This document shows, one piece after another, positions 8,324-17,441 of a DNA stretch of 64,000 nucleotides (positions within the stretch are counted from its first letter, which is position 1; each line of letters starts with the position of its first letter). Made by a program: the position numbers and the translations under genes. A model generated the notes under the pieces. The model saw only the letters and a program-made list of their open reading frames with translations, was not told the DNA's origin and ran no database searches. Source of the DNA: Nitrospira sp. UBA5698 (GTDB taxonomy: Bacteria > Nitrospirota > Nitrospiria > Nitrospirales > Nitrospiraceae); assembly GCA_002420115.1 (NCBI GenBank), contig DIHK01000018.1:148117-212116 (forward strand), written 5' to 3'.

Positions 8324-11154
8324 CGTTTCTTGCGGCTACCTACAGACAGTTTGGATGCCGGCTTCGCTCGCTTTGACGATGATGTTGATCGCTTAGTGGA
8401 CTTTGCGGTCTTCACCAGAGCGGTCACGGTTTTCTTGGATAGCGCCGGCTTCGTGGATGCTTCTGCGATGGCAGCCTGTGCCGCCGCCAATCGCGCAATC
8501 GCAACACGGAATGGCGAGCAGCTGACATAATCCAACCCCAATTGATTGCAGAACTCAACGGAACTCGGATCGCCTCCATGCTCGCCGCAGATCCCAAGCT
8601 TGATCCCTGGCCGTGACTTGCGCCCGCCGGAAATGGCCGTCTTCATCAATGATCCGACGCCCTCACGATCGAGCGTGGCGAACGGATCCGCATCCATGAT
8701 CTTCACCGTTCGATAGTGGTCGATAAACTTGGCGGCATCATCGCGTGAAAATCCGAAGGTCGTCTGGGTCAGATCGTTCGTCCCGAATGAGAAAAACTCG
8801 GCCTCTTCCGCAATCCGTTCGGCAGTCACCGCCGCGCGTGGCAATTCGATCATCGTCCCGACAAGATATGAGAGTTTCACATTGTAGCGCTTCATCGTCT
8901 CTTGCGCGACTTCGCGAATGAGATCCTTCTGCGACTTCATTTCCGCTACCATCCCCACGAGCGGAATCATGATCTCCGGAACGATTTTCTTGCCTTCTTT
9001 TGCCAACTCGCAGGCCGCCTCGATAATGGCCCGCGCCTGCATACGCGTAATCTCCGGCATCGTAATACCCAACCGGCATCCCCGCAACCCAAGCATGGGG
9101 TTAAACTCATGCAGTTCTTCCACCCGAGCTAACAAGCGACGTTGCTCCTCAAGCTTGGCCCCATCATTCCCGGTCAACTCGAGCTGCGCAATCTCCACCA
9201 TTAATTCTTCACGCTTCGGCAAAAACTCATGCAAGGGCGGATCGAGCAGGCGAATGGTGACCGGAAATCCTTCCATCTCACGGTACAGCCCGATGAAGTC
9301 CTGCTTCTGCAGCGGCAACAATTGCTCCAGATACCGTTCCCGATCCTCTTTCGTCCTGGCCAGAATCATCTTCTGCATGATCGGAATCCGGTCTTCGGCA
9401 AAGAACATGTGTTCCGTGCGGCAGAGCCCGATCCCTTCAGCCCCGAACCCTCTGGCGATCTTGGCCTGGTCCGGCACATCGGCATTCGCTCGTACTTTCA
9501 TCGTCCGTACACTGTCGGCCCATGAGAGGATGGTGGAAAAGAGCTGATATTTTTGTGACTTCTTGGCATCCAGCTTTCCCTGCACCACCTGAATGATCTC
9601 GGACTCCATCACAGGGATGTCGCCGTCGTACACGTTACCGGTCGATCCGTTTACGGACAGGTAGTCGCCTTCCCGGAACACCTTTGAGCCGATCCGGACC
9701 GATTGAGTGTCGATGACTTGGACTGCTTCGCATCCGGCCACGCAGACTTTTCCCATCTGCCTTGCCACGACCGCAGCATGAGACGTCATTCCGCCTCGCG
9801 CCGTCACAAACCCGGATGCGGCGTTCATGCCGTGAATATCATCGGGGCTGGTTTCATCACGAACGAGAACAACCCGCTGCCCAGCTGCCTTCATTTCGAC
9901 CGCACGATCCGGCGTCAAGGCGATTTTCCCCGCCGCCGCTCCAGGTCCGGCCGGCAATCCCTTGCCTAATGGGGTTGCCCCCGCTTCAGCTTGGGTATTG
10001 AAGATCGGATAGAGATACTGCGCGAGCTGATCCGGACCAACCCGCTGCACCGCTTCACGCTTCGTGATCAAGCCTTCTTTCACCATTTCAACAGCGATAC
10101 GCACCGCTGAAATCCCGGTCCGCTTGCCGACACGCGTTTGCAACATATAGAGTTTGCCCTCCTGGATCGTAAATTCCAGGTCGAGCATGTCTCGGTAATG
10201 TTTTTCAAGCCTCTTATAGGTGTGTTCGAGTTCCTTGTATGCGGCGGGGACATTCTTAGCTAGCGCGTTGACTGGCAATGGTGTCCTGATCCCGGCCACG
10301 ACATCTTCCCCTTGCGCATTCATCAGGCATTCACCGAAGAATGTATGTTCACCGGTATTCGGGTCGCGAGTGAACGCCACGCCCGTCCCACTGGTATCAC
10401 CCATGTTGCCGAACACCATGGCCACCACGTTGACTGCAGTACCCCAATGCTCTGGAATCCCATTCAACCGCCGATAGGTAATCGCTCGTGCGCCGTTCCA
10501 CGACGAGAACACCGCGTTGATCGCCATTTGTAACTGCTCGTTCGGATCGTCCGGAAACTCCTTGCCGGTTTCCTCCTTCACCAACGACTTGAATCGCCCG
10601 ACAAGATCCCGTAACGCCCGCGCGTCCAATTGCGTCTCGTGCGTGACGCCCATTTCTTCTTTCTTATGATTCAGGATCGCTTCGAAATGCTCCCGTGGAA
10701 CCCCCATCACGATGCTGCCGAACATCGTGATAAAGCGACGATAGCTGTCTTGAGCAAACCGCTCGTTTTTCGTCTTCGCCGCCAGCCCTTCCACCGTCTT
10801 TAGGGTGAGCCCCACGTTGAGCACTGTATCCATCATGCCGGGCATTGAGGCGCGTGCACCGGATCGCACCGACACCAGCAGCGGTTTCTCGGGATCGCCG
10901 AACTTCATGCCCATGGACCGCTCGACACGCTTCAGCGCGGCCAGCGCCGCATCCCACATCCCAGGAGGATATTTCTTCCCCTGCTTGTAGTACTCGATGC
11001 AGGCCTCTGTGGTGATGGTAAAACCAGGCGGGACGGAGATCCGGAGATTCGTCATCTCGGCCAATCCCGCACCTTTTCCACCGAGCAACTCCTTCATGTT
11101 GGAGGTACCCTCGGCTTTCCCGTCTCCGAAGTAATAGACGTATTTTTTTGCCAC
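8320..11154 (-). CDS. ppdK: Pyruvate, phosphate dikinase with a basic C-terminal tail
   Basis: It interconverts pyruvate + ATP + phosphate and phosphoenolpyruvate + AMP + pyrophosphate, linking the TCA side to gluconeogenesis. I start it at GTG 11154 (VAKKYVYYFGDG), which has GGAAGGAG about 7 nt upstream and matches the usual N-terminus; a longer frame to 11256 adds 34 unrelated residues. Domains in order are the ATP-grasp part, the phosphohistidine domain (GGMTSHAAVVARQMGKVC) and the PEP-binding barrel (GLCRTEHMFF; GICGEHGGD). At 944 residues it is about 60 longer than usual: the last 47 residues hold 15 Lys/Arg and only one acid. It is followed without a gap by ribD. Confidence 0.95.
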   Translation of the reverse strand: MAKKYVYYFGDGKAEGTSNMKELLGGKGAGLAEMTNLRISVPPGFTITTEACIEYYKQGKKYPPGMWDAALAALKRVERSMGMKFGDPEKPLLVSVRSGARASMPGMMDTVLNVGLTLKTVEGLAAKTKNERFAQDSYRRFITMFGSIVMGVPREHFEAILNHKKEEMGVTHETQLDARALRDLVGRFKSLVKEETGKEFPDDPNEQLQMAINAVFSSWNGARAITYRRLNGIPEHWGTAVNVVAMVFGNMGDTSGTGVAFTRDPNTGEHTFFGECLMNAQGEDVVAGIRTPLPVNALAKNVPAAYKELEHTYKRLEKHYRDMLDLEFTIQEGKLYMLQTRVGKRTGISAVRIAVEMVKEGLITKREAVQRVGPDQLAQYLYPIFNTQAEAGATPLGKGLPAGPGAAAGKIALTPDRAVEMKAAGQRVVLVRDETSPDDIHGMNAASGFVTARGGMTSHAAVVARQMGKVCVAGCEAVQVIDTQSVRIGSKVFREGDYLSVNGSTGNVYDGDIPVMESEIIQVVQGKLDAKKSQKYQLFSTILSWADSVRTMKVRANADVPDQAKIARGFGAEGIGLCRTEHMFFAEDRIPIMQKMILARTKEDRERYLEQLLPLQKQDFIGLYREMEGFPVTIRLLDPPLHEFLPKREELMVEIAQLELTGNDGAKLEEQRRLLARVEELHEFNPMLGLRGCRLGITMPEITRMQARAIIEAACELAKEGKKIVPEIMIPLVGMVAEMKSQKDLIREVAQETMKRYNVKLSYLVGTMIELPRAAVTAERIAEEAEFFSFGTNDLTQTTFGFSRDDAAKFIDHYRTVKIMDADPFATLDREGVGSLMKTAISGGRKSRPGIKLGICGEHGGDPSSVEFCNQLGLDYVSCSPFRVAIARLAAAQAAIAEASTKPALSKKTVTALVKTAKSTKRSTSSSKRAKPASKLSVGSRKKR

Positions 11155-11183
11155 GTGACTTCTCCTTCCAGGAAGCTTGCGTA

Positions 11184-11675
11184 TCAACGAACAGACGACG
11201 CGCGATGACCGTCGGTTGATTCCAGACGCATACGATAGCGATTCACCAAGAACCACTTCGCGCGGACGCCTCCAATGATAATGGCGGTGACAAACAACAG
11301 CAGCAGTAATAATCGAAAGTCAGCCTGCACCGCGTGATCGACATAGTACTGGCCGTCAGGCCCTTTCTTGAGTTTCGTGTCGGGTTGGAGGAAGTGGGTC
11401 GTGCCGCTCGGGTCTGAAAGATTCAGCCATTCCGAACAGAGCCTGACCGGTTCGCCCGCCCCGGGCAACGACTGCCACGACAACCGAAGGCACACATCAT
11501 GTTTGGCATCGAACAGATCGGGGGTTTTGACCAGGTCATCCAAGTTGATGCCGCTCATTCTGAACCCAACGAAAAGAACAGCATTGCAGCCGACGATCAG
11601 TACCAGCGAGACCACCAAAGAAAATCGTCGGATCTTCACCGCCCGACGGCATTCACCCGTCATCGGCTGATCCAT
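11184..11675 (-). CDS. Two-helix membrane protein, unknown
   Basis: I choose ATG 11675 because GGAG lies 7 nt upstream; TTG or GTG starts 7 and 2 codons earlier are possible. The 163-residue product has one hydrophobic helix near residues 18-40, an extracytoplasmic part of about 80 residues with two cysteines (VCLRL; RLCSEW), and a second helix near residues 120-142 rich in Leu. It lies between glyS and ppdK on the same strand, 29 nt before ppdK. No family is recognised. Paired cysteines in the exposed part could form a disulfide. Confidence 0.6.
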   Translation of the reverse strand: MDQPMTGECRRAVKIRRFSLVVSLVLIVGCNAVLFVGFRMSGINLDDLVKTPDLFDAKHDVCLRLSWQSLPGAGEPVRLCSEWLNLSDPSGTTHFLQPDTKLKKGPDGQYYVDHAVQADFRLLLLLLFVTAIIIGGVRAKWFLVNRYRMRLESTDGHRASSVR

Positions 11676-11738
11676 GATCACTCCGGTGGGATACAATCCC
11701 CAGTAAAAGCCGTTCGACGTTCGCCTGATTCGACCTAC

Positions 11739-13928
11739 CTACCGCCCTTGTACCACAATCTGGGAAAAGTCTGCGAACGCCATGAACAAGTCATCGACTT
11801 CCTTGAGTAGCGACAACCGATTGCTACGAACAGCCAGATCATCGGCATTGACCATCACACCGGCAAAAAAATCGTCGATCGCCGGCTTAAGACGGACCAG
11901 CGCATCCAGTGCCCGATCATACGCACCGCCTTGAATGGAAGCCTCGATCTGTTGATGCTCGCCCATCGCTGCCTGATGGAGCGCTGACTCAGCCGGATGT
12001 TGAAACCGTGCGGCATCCACCGGCTCTCTGGTCCATTGCTCTTTCTCGACGAGCCGATGCGCCCGCTTGAAACCGACGATCAAAGGATCGAAGTCTGGTT
12101 TCGTCGTGACGGCTTCGAGCGCTCTCATCTTCTGGACGAGGTCAACGAGATCGATCATCGGACCGGTGATCGGTTTCAATACCGACTCGATGACATCCTC
12201 ACGCAACCCGTGCACAAGTCGAACATAATGTCGAACCCGCTCGAAGAGAAAATCCGTGATTCGCTGCTGCTTCACCTGCTGCGAGTCTGCCCCCCCGTTG
12301 AAGCCGTCACCGGCAACCAGGCTTGTCGCCCGGTCAATCAGATCGGAAAGATTCAGCTGAATTGTTCGTTCTAGGATAATGCGCACAATCGCCGTGGCAT
12401 GCCGCCGAAGCGCAAATGGATCTTCCGACCCTGTCGGAACCAGCCCTACATGAAAGAATGCGGCAATAGAATCCAGCCGATCAGCGAGTGAGAGTACCTG
12501 CCCCGCCTCGGTTTCCGGTAATTCCCCTTCAATGGCCTTGGGGAGATACTGCTCCCGAATCGCCTGCGCGACTGCCGTTGCTTCACCGTCATGTCGGGCG
12601 TATTCGCCTCCCATGATCCCTTGTAATTCTGGAAACTCCCCCACAATGCCCGTCAATAGATCGGCTTTGGAGAGAGCTGCCGCCCGTTCAGCAATCTGGC
12701 GTAACTCTACATGGCCGGAAGGGACCCGTTCAGCAATAAACCCCGCCAACTTTCCGACCCGTTCCTGTTTCTGCGCCATCGTGCCGAGTTTTTGGTGGAA
12801 TGTGACCCCGGCCAACTTCTTTGCCCGCTCCTCGAGCCGGACCTTTCGATCTTCGTCGAAAAAAAACTTGGCGTCGGCCAATCGTGCTGCCAGCACCCGC
12901 TCGTTGCCTTCACGGATCAAAGACATATCCTTGACTCGGTTATTCGCTACCGTGATGAAATGGGGCGCTAACTTACCGGACTGCTTCTGTCGTAACGAGA
13001 AAAACCCTTGATGCTCTTTCATGGAGGTAATGAGAATCTCCTCCGGCACGTCCAAGTAGGTCTCCTTAAACGACCCGATGACTGCGGTCGGTTGCTCGGT
13101 CGAGTACACCGCTTGCTCGAGCAAGGCTTCGTCTTGATTCAATTGGAATCCGGCCTTGTGACAAATGCCGACAATCTGCTCTTCAATCAACTGGCGGCGG
13201 CGCTGGGGTTCAACGATGACCCCTTGACGCTCCAAGGTACTGCGATAGGAGACGGCATCACGGACCGACACCCACTTCCCTCCGCCCAAAACCCGATGCC
13301 CTTTTGTCTGATTGGCCGTCGTAATCCCGGCGACCTTAACCGGCAAAACCGAACCTCCGTAGACCGCCATCACCCACCGCACCGGACGGGCAAACCGCAC
13401 ACCGGTCTCATTCCACTTCATCGCTTTGGGAAACGAGAGGCCTGACACCAGTTGCGGAAGCAGATCCACCAGCACCGTAGCCGTTGGACGGCCTGCTTCA
13501 TGTTTCACCGCAAACAGGTACTCGCCTTTGGGAGTTTGTCTCACTTGTAAATCTTGAATCGCGACACCCTGCCCTGCGGCAAACCCGACGGCTGCCTTGG
13601 TCGGTTGGCCGGTTTGGTCAAATGCCACGGCCTTCGATGGCCCCATCGCTTCTCTTGTCATGGACGTCTGCCTTGCTGCCAAGCCATCGACTACAATCGT
13701 CAGGCGACGTGGCGTGCCCATAGTACGGACCGACTGAAAGGTCAGGCGTTGATCGGAACACAGACGCTCAGCAGATTCCTTGAGTGATACCAGGGCAGGA
13801 GCGATGAACTGATACGGTAGTTCTTCTACGCCGATTTCCAGCAGCAACTCGGCCACGGAAGGTCCGGACACTTTTTTCCCTTTTTTTGGGACCACACCCC
13901 GTCGTACGATTTTCTTCCGAGTCACCAT
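11739..13928 (-). CDS. glyS: Glycyl-tRNA synthetase, beta subunit
   Basis: It is the beta chain of the bacterial alpha2-beta2 glycyl-tRNA synthetase, which contacts the tRNA. At 729 residues it is about 30 longer than usual because of a basic N-terminal extension: nine Lys/Arg in the first 20 residues before the normal opening LLLEIGVEELPYQF. Family marks are FPKAMKW, RFARPVRW and the C-terminal anticodon-binding region ending DFSQIVVQGR. It begins 6 nt after the glyQ stop. Gene order and motifs make the assignment firm. The extension could be a mis-chosen start, but no better one is visible. Confidence 0.95.
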   Translation of the reverse strand: MVTRKKIVRRGVVPKKGKKVSGPSVAELLLEIGVEELPYQFIAPALVSLKESAERLCSDQRLTFQSVRTMGTPRRLTIVVDGLAARQTSMTREAMGPSKAVAFDQTGQPTKAAVGFAAGQGVAIQDLQVRQTPKGEYLFAVKHEAGRPTATVLVDLLPQLVSGLSFPKAMKWNETGVRFARPVRWVMAVYGGSVLPVKVAGITTANQTKGHRVLGGGKWVSVRDAVSYRSTLERQGVIVEPQRRRQLIEEQIVGICHKAGFQLNQDEALLEQAVYSTEQPTAVIGSFKETYLDVPEEILITSMKEHQGFFSLRQKQSGKLAPHFITVANNRVKDMSLIREGNERVLAARLADAKFFFDEDRKVRLEERAKKLAGVTFHQKLGTMAQKQERVGKLAGFIAERVPSGHVELRQIAERAAALSKADLLTGIVGEFPELQGIMGGEYARHDGEATAVAQAIREQYLPKAIEGELPETEAGQVLSLADRLDSIAAFFHVGLVPTGSEDPFALRRHATAIVRIILERTIQLNLSDLIDRATSLVAGDGFNGGADSQQVKQQRITDFLFERVRHYVRLVHGLREDVIESVLKPITGPMIDLVDLVQKMRALEAVTTKPDFDPLIVGFKRAHRLVEKEQWTREPVDAARFQHPAESALHQAAMGEHQQIEASIQGGAYDRALDALVRLKPAIDDFFAGVMVNADDLAVRSNRLSLLKEVDDLFMAFADFSQIVVQGR

Positions 13929-13934
13929 AGTGAG

Positions 13935-14870
13935 CTATCGCCGTCCTGCCCTAACCTTCGAACGTGCCTGGCTGGACTTCACGACTTTCTCCTCACGGTT
14001 CAACAACGGATGGCCCATCGCGGCCCGTTCCTCGATATAGCGTTCAGCGCACTGCCTGGCCAACGCCCGCACTCTGGCAATGTACCCAGTCCGTTCTGCT
14101 ACACTGATGGCACCGCGGGCATCCAAAAGATTGAAGGCATGGGACGACTTGATACAGTAATCGTAGGCAGGCAACGTCAGCCGCTTGTCGGTCTGGGCTA
14201 ACAGCCGCTTGCACTCTCCTTCATACGACTGAAACAGCTGCATCAGCATCGGCACATCGCCCTCTTCAAAGTTGTATCGCGATCCCTGGACCTCGGTTTC
14301 ATGGTGAATATCGCCATACCTAATCGAATCCGTCCAAGCCAGATCGAACACGTTGTTCACTTGCTGCAAATACATGGCGATCCGCTCAGTCCCATAGGTA
14401 ATTTCTCCTGTAATGGGGCTCAGCTCGATCCCTCCGATTTCTTGAAAGTAAGTGAATTGGGTGATTTCCATTCCGTCCAACCGCACCTCCCAACCCAAAC
14501 CCCACGCCCCTAAGGTTGGCGACTCCCAATCATCCTGCATGAAGCGGATATCGTGTTGCTGGGGATTGATTCCCAGCCGGGTCAGACTCTCCAGATACAG
14601 CTCCTGAATATTGTCTGGAGCCGGTTTCAGCACGACCTGATACTGATAATAGTGTTGCATGCGATTGGGGTTTTCCCCATAGCGACCGTCCGTCGGACGA
14701 CGACAGGGCTGTGCGTAGGCAGCACACCACGGTTCCGGACCCAGTGAGCGAAGAAAGGTGGCAGGATGAAACGTCCCGGCTCCCATCTCCATATCGTACG
14801 GCTGATGGATCACACAACCCTGATCAGCCCAGAATCGATGGAGAGTAAGAATCAGTTCTTGGAACGTCAC
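13935..14870 (-). CDS. glyQ: Glycyl-tRNA synthetase, alpha subunit
   Basis: It is the catalytic alpha chain that activates glycine with ATP. The opening [18 protein letters not shown], then [19 protein letters not shown] and [19 protein letters not shown], are family hallmarks. At 311 residues it is slightly longer than the usual 290-300; the end is basic ([14 protein letters not shown]). Translation starts at GTG 14870, with only a weak ribosome site. It is the first gene of the long minus-strand run, so the operon promoter should lie in 14871-15124, where no clear hexamers stand out. Confidence 0.96.
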   Translation of the reverse strand: MTFQELILTLHRFWADQGCVIHQPYDMEMGAGTFHPATFLRSLGPEPWCAAYAQPCRRPTDGRYGENPNRMQHYYQYQVVLKPAPDNIQELYLESLTRLGINPQQHDIRFMQDDWESPTLGAWGLGWEVRLDGMEITQFTYFQEIGGIELSPITGEITYGTERIAMYLQQVNNVFDLAWTDSIRYGDIHHETEVQGSRYNFEEGDVPMLMQLFQSYEGECKRLLAQTDKRLTLPAYDYCIKSSHAFNLLDARGAISVAERTGYIARVRALARQCAERYIEERAAMGHPLLNREEKVVKSSQARSKVRAGRR

Positions 14871-15124
14871 TACATCTACAGCCTGGCCAGGGGAGATGAT
14901 CTGTTACTTGCCTGTGAGATTAGGACGTCAAGCTAGCAAGAACACTTTTGCCCTGTCAAGGAACAAGCCGTTTCCGATCGACGATCTGCCACCCGAACCG
15001 ACGTGAACCCATTAACTAGAACGAAAACCCAGCACCGCTCTTTTGCGAATTTTCAGATTGACCTGAGTCAGAGGTTTCTCCTATTGTAGAAATTGTTGAC
15101 CAACTTACTCATATTTAAATTGCG

Positions 15125-15559
15125 ATGAAGCTGTCTAAAAAAAGTGAATATGGGCTCCGCGCGTTGATCGAGCTGGCCTTGACGCATGGGAAAGCCACGC
15201 TGCAACGTCAGGAGATTGCAGCCCGCCAACATATCCCCATCGAATTCTTGGAACAGATTCTGCTCATGCTCAAACGTGCCGGACTCGTCTCCAGCCGCCG
15301 CGGGATGAAAGGCGGATACGCGCTCATCAAGCAACCCAAAGATATCACTCTGGGCCAAGTCATCCGCATCCTCGATGGCCCGCTTGCACCCATTAGTTGC
15401 GTCAGTAAAACAGCTTACCAGAAATGCAATGACTGTCCCTACGCGAACAAACCCCGTTGTCCCGTGCAGGAGGCCATGGGCACCGTCCGTGATGCCATCG
15501 CCGGGATACTCGATCACTATTCGCTGGCCGACTTTGCCGCGGGCCACCGGAGAGGGTAA
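15125..15559 (+). CDS. Rrf2-family transcription regulator
   Basis: The 144-residue protein begins with the Rrf2 winged helix (MKLSKKSEYGLRALIELA; LIKQPKDITLGQVIRIL). It has a cysteine cluster CVSK...CNDC...RC near residues 93-110, the place where IscR, NsrR and RsrR bind an Fe-S cluster. It is therefore probably a redox- or NO-responsive DNA-binding protein. Start ATG 15125 lacks a clear ribosome site and follows an AT-rich stretch with TTGACC at 15096, so a nearly leaderless transcript is possible. The transporter gene begins 6 nt after its stop, which makes that gene its likely target. Confidence 0.85.
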   Translation: MKLSKKSEYGLRALIELALTHGKATLQRQEIAARQHIPIEFLEQILLMLKRAGLVSSRRGMKGGYALIKQPKDITLGQVIRILDGPLAPISCVSKTAYQKCNDCPYANKPRCPVQEAMGTVRDAIAGILDHYSLADFAAGHRRG

Positions 15560-15565
15560 CCACCC

Positions 15566-16399
15566 ATGGATACGGTCGTTCTGGTTCTCATCACCTTTGT
15601 CGCCGCTACGGTCAATGGGGCCCTCGGATATGGTTTCTCTTCCATTACAGTTCCCGTTGCCCTGGTGTTTTACACGAATCGGATCCTCAACCCCGCCCTT
15701 GTTCTGGTTGAACTGGTCATCAATGCCTATGTGCTGTTCGTGAACCGGAAGAGCATTCCCAACATCTTCTGGCGCGTCGCGCCAATTCTGGGTGGTCTCG
15801 CAGTGGGAGTCGGTATCGGTAGCTACCTCCTCTTTTTGGTACAACCGGCTTGGATCAAGTTCGTCACCTATTTTTTCCTGTTGCCCTTGATTCTTCTCCA
15901 GGCTGCCGGTATTCGGAAACCCATCCGTGCAGAAAAAGCGATCGCCGTCCCATTTGGACTTGGATTGGGCACCCTGTATTCCGTCACGACAATTTCGGGT
16001 CCACCGCTGGCGCTTCTCTTTAACAATCAAGGCTATCCCAAACAAGACTTCCGTGCCGCCCTGGGAATCATTCGTTTAGCAGAATCGTCACTGACTGCCA
16101 TCGCCTACGGATTTATCGGCTTCTACAGCGCAGGCAGCATGGAAATTATTCCGTACATTATTCCGAGTATCCTACTCGGGATCCCACTTGGGACGTATGT
16201 GATACGGCTAATGGATCCCGAGACCTTCAGACGGATCTGCATGGCATTTGATGGACTTATCGTGGGATTTGGTCTCTCCCGTGTCCTGGGAGAACTTGAA
16301 CTTGCCTCACGGGTGACCACGTACGGCATCTTATCCATCGTAATCCTGATCAATGGATATCTGCTGTTTCGTTTTTTTAGAGATCGATCGGATCCTTGA
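15566..16399 (+). CDS. TauE/SafE-family sulfite/sulfonate exporter-like membrane protein
   Basis: This 277-residue protein has about 8 predicted membrane helices. The opening TFVAATVNGALGYGFSSITVP matches the TauE/SafE (DUF81) pattern, with an inverted second half around TISGPPLALLFNNQ. Members move sulfite, sulfonates or other small anions across the inner membrane; the substrate here is unknown. It lies 6 nt after the Rrf2 gene with GAGAGGG before its ATG, so the pair forms an operon. If the regulator senses Fe-S status or NO, the transporter may be part of a sulfur or stress response. Confidence 0.85.
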   Translation: MDTVVLVLITFVAATVNGALGYGFSSITVPVALVFYTNRILNPALVLVELVINAYVLFVNRKSIPNIFWRVAPILGGLAVGVGIGSYLLFLVQPAWIKFVTYFFLLPLILLQAAGIRKPIRAEKAIAVPFGLGLGTLYSVTTISGPPLALLFNNQGYPKQDFRAALGIIRLAESSLTAIAYGFIGFYSAGSMEIIPYIIPSILLGIPLGTYVIRLMDPETFRRICMAFDGLIVGFGLSRVLGELELASRVTTYGILSIVILINGYLLFRFFRDRSDP

Positions 16400-16676
16400 A
16401 CAGATTCCTTCCTGATACCCGTTAGCCCTTCGTCACGGTAGTCATTGGCTGGAAAACCTACCCGTGATCCACGCATGCCCAAGCTAAGCATTGACCGTGT
16501 ACTTGAAGGTTCACACCTTCACTACTAGCATCTTCGTCATTCCTGAGATCATGCAACTTATTGATTAATAGTATTTCTATTTTCGGCACTTCATTTGCAT
16601 ACCCGCCATGAGCATATACCTAACTCTCTAGGAGACAGCAACGTTCATCGCAATTCACCTGTGAGGAGTCTTCTTT
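16400..16676. other. Intergenic region upstream of the FN3 lipoprotein
   Basis: No gene is seen. A weak hairpin, GAAGGT...ACCTTC, lies around 16506-16522. The stretch 16540-16600 is AT-rich and is the likely promoter area for the lipoprotein gene. Nothing else stands out. Confidence 0.4.
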
Positions 16677-17258
16677 ATGATGCAGCATGTACCTTTGACC
16701 GTTCGAGGCTACAGAAATTTCACCATTGCACTCGCTTCCCTCATAGCTTTAAGCGTCATCATACTTCCACTTGCCGGATGTAGTGACAGTGGACAAGGCG
16801 GACCGAATCTTGCCTCTCTCTCCACACCGACAGATTCCCCGAAAAGTGAGGACGCTCAATCAGACCCCAATGCTGCCGAAATCGCTCCCGGTGAACAGGA
16901 AGAAATGGCGATGTCACCTGAACTAGAGCCTCTTCCCGATGAGGTTGATGAGGCTACGGAGGGGGACCTTGAACCTCCCCCACCAACAGGGGCAACCGCG
17001 CAATTGAACTGGGAAGCCTCGACGGATCCCAATGTGCTCGGTTATTTTGTCCATTACGGGAAACAATCACCTGGAGTGTATGGTTCGTGTTCTTACGAGC
17101 ACAGCCAACGCGTCGGGCCTCCTCCAGCCACAATTACTGAGCTCGATCCCAATACACCCTATTTCTTTGCAATCAGTGCTTTCGGTGAATCAGAAAGCGA
17201 GGAGGAAACTCCTTGTTCAAATGAGATCATCGTGGTCACCCCTGCCGTTCAAGGCTGA
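16677..17258 (+). CDS. Lipoprotein with a fibronectin type III domain
   Basis: The 193-residue product has a basic N-terminus, a hydrophobic helix near residues 17-35 and a lipobox LAGC around residues 34-37, so it is probably lipid-anchored. About 60 residues rich in Pro, Glu, Ser and Asp form a linker. The last 90 residues read as one FN3 fold: AQLNWEASTDPNVLGYFVHYG, then ITELDPNTPYFFAISAF, and a final EIIVVTP strand. Two cysteines (GSCSYE; TPCSNE) may pair. It is a surface or periplasmic binding protein of unknown partner. GAGGAG precedes the first of two adjacent ATGs, and a hairpin terminator follows. Confidence 0.75.
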   Translation: MMQHVPLTVRGYRNFTIALASLIALSVIILPLAGCSDSGQGGPNLASLSTPTDSPKSEDAQSDPNAAEIAPGEQEEMAMSPELEPLPDEVDEATEGDLEPPPPTGATAQLNWEASTDPNVLGYFVHYGKQSPGVYGSCSYEHSQRVGPPPATITELDPNTPYFFAISAFGESESEEETPCSNEIIVVTPAVQG

Positions 17259-17292
17259 AGAGGAAGCCTCCGATACGTCCCTCGCATTCCAA

Positions 17293-17323
17293 GAGATCCC
17301 CTGGGTTTAGGCCAGGGGATCTC
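17293..17323 (+). terminator. Hairpin terminator after the FN3 lipoprotein
   Basis: GAGATCCCCTGG (17293-17304) pairs perfectly with CCAGGGGATCTC (17312-17323) around a 7-nt loop. GTTGTTG follows in place of a clean T tract. It lies 35 nt after the stop. Confidence 0.6.
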
Positions 17324-17441
17324 GTTGTTGACCTCACTCTGACGATTTGCTAGCCTCCCACGTCATCTTTTGGCATCCCAAACAGTAATTAGCGACTAGT
17401 GGAGTCTGCCACCCCTTGCGCTACTGATGAAAGGACTCTCC

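Noticed and set aside
11155..11256. N-terminal extension of ppdK
   Set aside because: The extra 34 residues overlap the upstream gene and are unlike the family; GTG 11154 has a strong ribosome site.
15068..16045. 325-codon minus-strand frame opposite the Rrf2 and TauE genes
   Set aside because: Hydrophilic His/Gln/Asp-rich translation typical of an antisense shadow; the plus-strand genes have clear family motifs.
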